Shown: positions 30,601 through 32,877 of the stretch, in pieces
Layout: every line of letters begins with the position of its first letter
Position numbering within the stretch: position 1 is the first letter of the stretch
Origin: Discostella pseudostelligera
Taxonomy: Eukaryota; Bacillariophyta; Thalassiosirophyceae; Thalassiosirales; Thalassiosiraceae
Assembly (NCBI GenBank): GCA_036940085.1
Contig: JALLBK010000159.1
Coordinates: 1 to 32,877 of the forward strand
Length of the DNA: 32,877 nt
Reading direction: 5' to 3'
Made by a program: the position numbers and the translations under genes
Notes under the pieces: generated by a model
Database searches by the model: none
Told to the model about the DNA's origin: nothing
What the model saw: the letters and a program-made list of their open reading frames with translations, nothing else

Positions 30601-32420
30601 ACCGGTATGTCCTCGTATCGACTTATATTTCGATTCAACATGGTCCATTGTCCACTTATCGCCGAGGTAGTGGGCATGGAGGTTGAGGTGATCAATGCGG
30701 TACTGCCATGATAATGGGAGCACAGCATGTCGGATCCCTTTTTGAGTTGTGGTGTTAAGGATGTCTTTAGCTATTCCAATACCAACGTTCCAAATTTTAG
30801 AGATATGTTCAGGGGTGAATTGGGAGTGGCGGGTCGAGCTGTACAGCTTTGATATCCCGGCTGTCCCGTTCGTAGCATCAATGTTGACGCTCTTAATAAT
30901 TTGCTCCATTTGAAGCTGCTCAGTGTCTCCGAAGTTGGAGAAGGCAGTACTGTCCGTTTCATACATGTGATGATGGCGATTGGTGCCATGAAACTGCAAG
31001 GATTGCACTTTTTGGATGAATCGATCTTGGATAACTCCTCCAGGCATAGCGATTCCCAGAGGATCCCATGGTGCCTCACATGTAAGTACAACATGGGGGT
31101 AGGTTTCCATTTCATAGTCAGTAGGGAAGCGAGAATTGAAGTATAATTGAAAAGGGATGCGATCCGTATCATTTATAACGATGCCCATTTGACGACCGGG
31201 GTCGATCTCGTAAGGGTTATCGAACAGTTGGAAACCGTTATGGCGAATTTGGTTGGGGTTTATGAGACTGTGGTCGAGGTCGCTACCAAAGAACAAGACT
31301 TCATGCATAATCAGGATGAACCCCTGACCAGTTTGCTCATCACTCCATGCTGTGGCCACGGTCGCAATGGGAATCTTTTCCATCGCTCCGAGCTTGTTAT
31401 GGAATCCGCTGACGGTACATTCTTGACCGGTATAATGAATGAGGCGGCAATTAAGGCCTGTGCAGATAGTGTCGGCACGTGAATTGAGCTCTGAGCAAGC
31501 ATTGTCCAAAGTAATGGGCTGGAGGGATTGTTCGTTCGCCTTCACGCGCTTGACGGAACGCTCCATTTGGGATCTTTGTCCCATGCATACGGCACTAATT
31601 TGAACAATTCGCGGTACTTGATGGTTCGTCTGGAAAGATAAACAGCGGTTGCCACCAAAGCGAGTTCCATTCTGTCCACCACGATCCCCATTGGTACTTG
31701 CCTGGGATTGAGTCACCAAACTTGCCTGGGATTGAGTCACCAAGCTGGTGTTGCTCGAATTTGAGGACTGCTGAGGCTGCTCATTTTGCCCCGCGCGACC
31801 AATGGTATTTGATTCATTGACATTGCGGTGTCCGCCGCCATTGTTGGCATTGGCCCCACCATCATTATTGGTATTGTTGGGGCGGTCATGGTTATAGCGA
31901 TAACCACGGCCTCCCCTACCATATCCACCATGCCCACGACCACGGCCCCTGCCGCGGCCGCGTCCACCTCCATTATTACGCCGGGCTGCTTGTTTAAGGT
32001 CTTCAACCAAAGCAGCTCCACGAACTCCAAGGAGAGTGGTCTCGCGATCGGTGAAAGTACGGAAGGGGTTACGAATATCTACCCCATTGAATTCCGTGTG
32101 CCGTTCCCCATTGTTATTGGTATTCCCTTCACTGATGTGACGAGGATTAGGGCCCGGGGCATTGACAGTGGCACTATTGATCTGTGCCATACGTGCAGTG
32201 ATAAACTGAACCGCCGCGGTGTAGTTGGCCTTATGAGCCTCACGCATAGTTTCGACGGCAACAGTGATGGTGACGTTGTTCGTAGGATTTTTGATCCTCT
32301 TTGCCAACTGTTCCACTTTAGACTTGTCGGTGAATTCCTGACCATGCTTCTTTAGAACATTGTAGGCTTTGTTGAGCCTCATGATCAATGTCTCGAATGC
32401 CATGGTACGAGGGTGTCGAG
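30598..32420 (-). pseudogene. Copia gag C-terminal part, protease and integrase N-terminal part
   Basis: A long continuous frame. The gag part includes MAFETLIMRLNKAYNVL, a Gly/Arg-rich RGG-like tail (31929-31973) instead of an obvious CCHC zinc knuckle, and a 24-bp tandem repeat coding SLVTQSQA twice. The protease-like part reads CSELNSRADTICTGLNC and FFGSDLDHSLINPNQIR. The pre-integrase part reads IGIAKDILNTTTQKGIRHAV, then the first catalytic Asp in KWTMDHVESK. It ends at a TAG after KSIRGHTG because of a one-base shift. Confidence 0.8.
31697..31744. repeat. 24-bp tandem duplication in gag
   Basis: CTTGCCTGGGATTGAGTCAC plus four bases is repeated in tandem at 31697-31720 and 31721-31744 with one mismatch at the last base. 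It duplicates eight residues of gag in frame. Confidence 0.9.
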
Positions 32421-32459
32421 CTCCTGTTGCGCCTTGGTAGCATGAATGTCGAGCTCGGC

Positions 32460-32863
32460 CCCCCCTCATAATGGAGACGTAGGGCTTGCATTGCCGCCCT
32501 TCTGTTCCTGGCGGTGGCAGCATCGAAAATCCATGTCTCAGCCGCTGTCTGAACCACCGCTAGATGGATCAATGAGAATACTCCGGCCAGTGGGAGCTGA
32601 TACATCAGCTTTTCGTATTCCATGGTGGCATCGACCTCGGGGTCCCACCCGGCAGGCTTGTCAGGCCTGATGATATAAGCAATAGGGCTAAAGATACGCC
32701 CGTAGATGAGGGACAAGGTCTCAGTGACCTTACGATCCCATTCATCAAAGTCATGGTTGGTCGTCCACTTCTCCAGGGATTTGATATTCTCTCCCTTATC
32801 GCGATTGGAGACATAGGCCTCATAGGCCAAATGACCATCAAGTAGGTCTGCAATGTTTATCAT
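32460..32863 (-). pseudogene. Copia gag N-terminal part
   Basis: This encodes the first part of Gag, with WDRKVTETLSLIYGRIFSP and ALRLHYEGG. The frame is lost at a run of seven C (plus strand) at 32459-32465: eight would keep the expected AELDIHATKAQQELDTL reading. A second shift, near 32420, leads into the downstream gag frame. The Met at 32863 may not be the true start because the element continues off the window edge. Confidence 0.7.
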
Positions 32864-32877
32864 GAGTGGATCGACGG

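Larger units (their letters stand above)
27361..32877 (-). mobile_element. Ty1/copia (CoDi-like) retrotransposon, degraded, truncated by the window edge
   Basis: Read on the minus strand, the order is gag, protease, integrase, reverse transcriptase, RNase H, which is the copia order (integrase before RT). The closest kind known to me is the CoDi group of diatom copia elements. The frame is broken by several indels and stops, so this copy cannot make a full polyprotein without repair or correction. The 5' LTR lies beyond the right edge. The 3' LTR should start near 27627, but I could not fix its other end, so the left limit is approximate. Confidence 0.85.

Noticed and set aside
31697..31744. 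Short tandem repeat as a possible CRISPR or satellite array
   Set aside because: Only two copies, without spacers, within gag coding sequence.

Overview
The window looks like nuclear DNA of a diatom, possibly a centric one (inference). Three things point there. Genes carry short GT-AG introns, mostly 70-110 bp. The phosphatase at 8987 has a signal peptide running into an ASAFQP-type motif, the usual plastid presequence of diatoms and relatives. A Ty1/copia element of the diatom CoDi kind fills the right end, and cell-surface proteins with PT-rich stalks are present.

Layout, left to right: a PAS-PAS-PAS class III nucleotide cyclase (+, 5' end possibly outside the window); a mitochondrial ATP10-like F1Fo assembly factor (-) whose stop codon lies 4 bp from the cyclase stop; a divergent pair of secreted, Ser/Thr/Pro-rich, C-terminally anchored proteins (4476-6289), the right one carrying an in-frame TGA; a decayed leucine-rich-repeat gene (-, 6790-8406); a plastid-targeted MDP-1-like HAD phosphatase (+); a RecQ helicase with an N-terminal RanBP2-type zinc finger (-, six exons); a Cys-rich zinc-ribbon protein (-) divergent from a 2-oxoglutarate/Fe(II) dioxygenase (+); a very large Sec7/BIG ARF exchange factor (+, three exons); a membrane-anchored CAP/SCP (PR-1-like) protein (-, three exons); and a broken copia retrotransposon (-) running off the right edge.

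The genes do not form an operon or an obvious pathway; they are housekeeping and signalling genes packed in alternating orientation. What links several of them is regulatory: a compound element made of TCCCGCCAAAA (an E2F-like core, in either orientation) with CCACGTG (a G-box) sits about 70-300 bp upstream of the ATP10, phosphatase, RecQ and Sec7 starts. Weaker relatives lie near the dioxygenase, between the SCP gene and the retrotransposon, and inside the likely LTR. This is the most novel pattern I can support.

Two places (18998 and 30463) hold a single N between near-perfect duplicates of 65 and 59 bp. These look like contig-end overlaps left unmerged and should not be read as biology.
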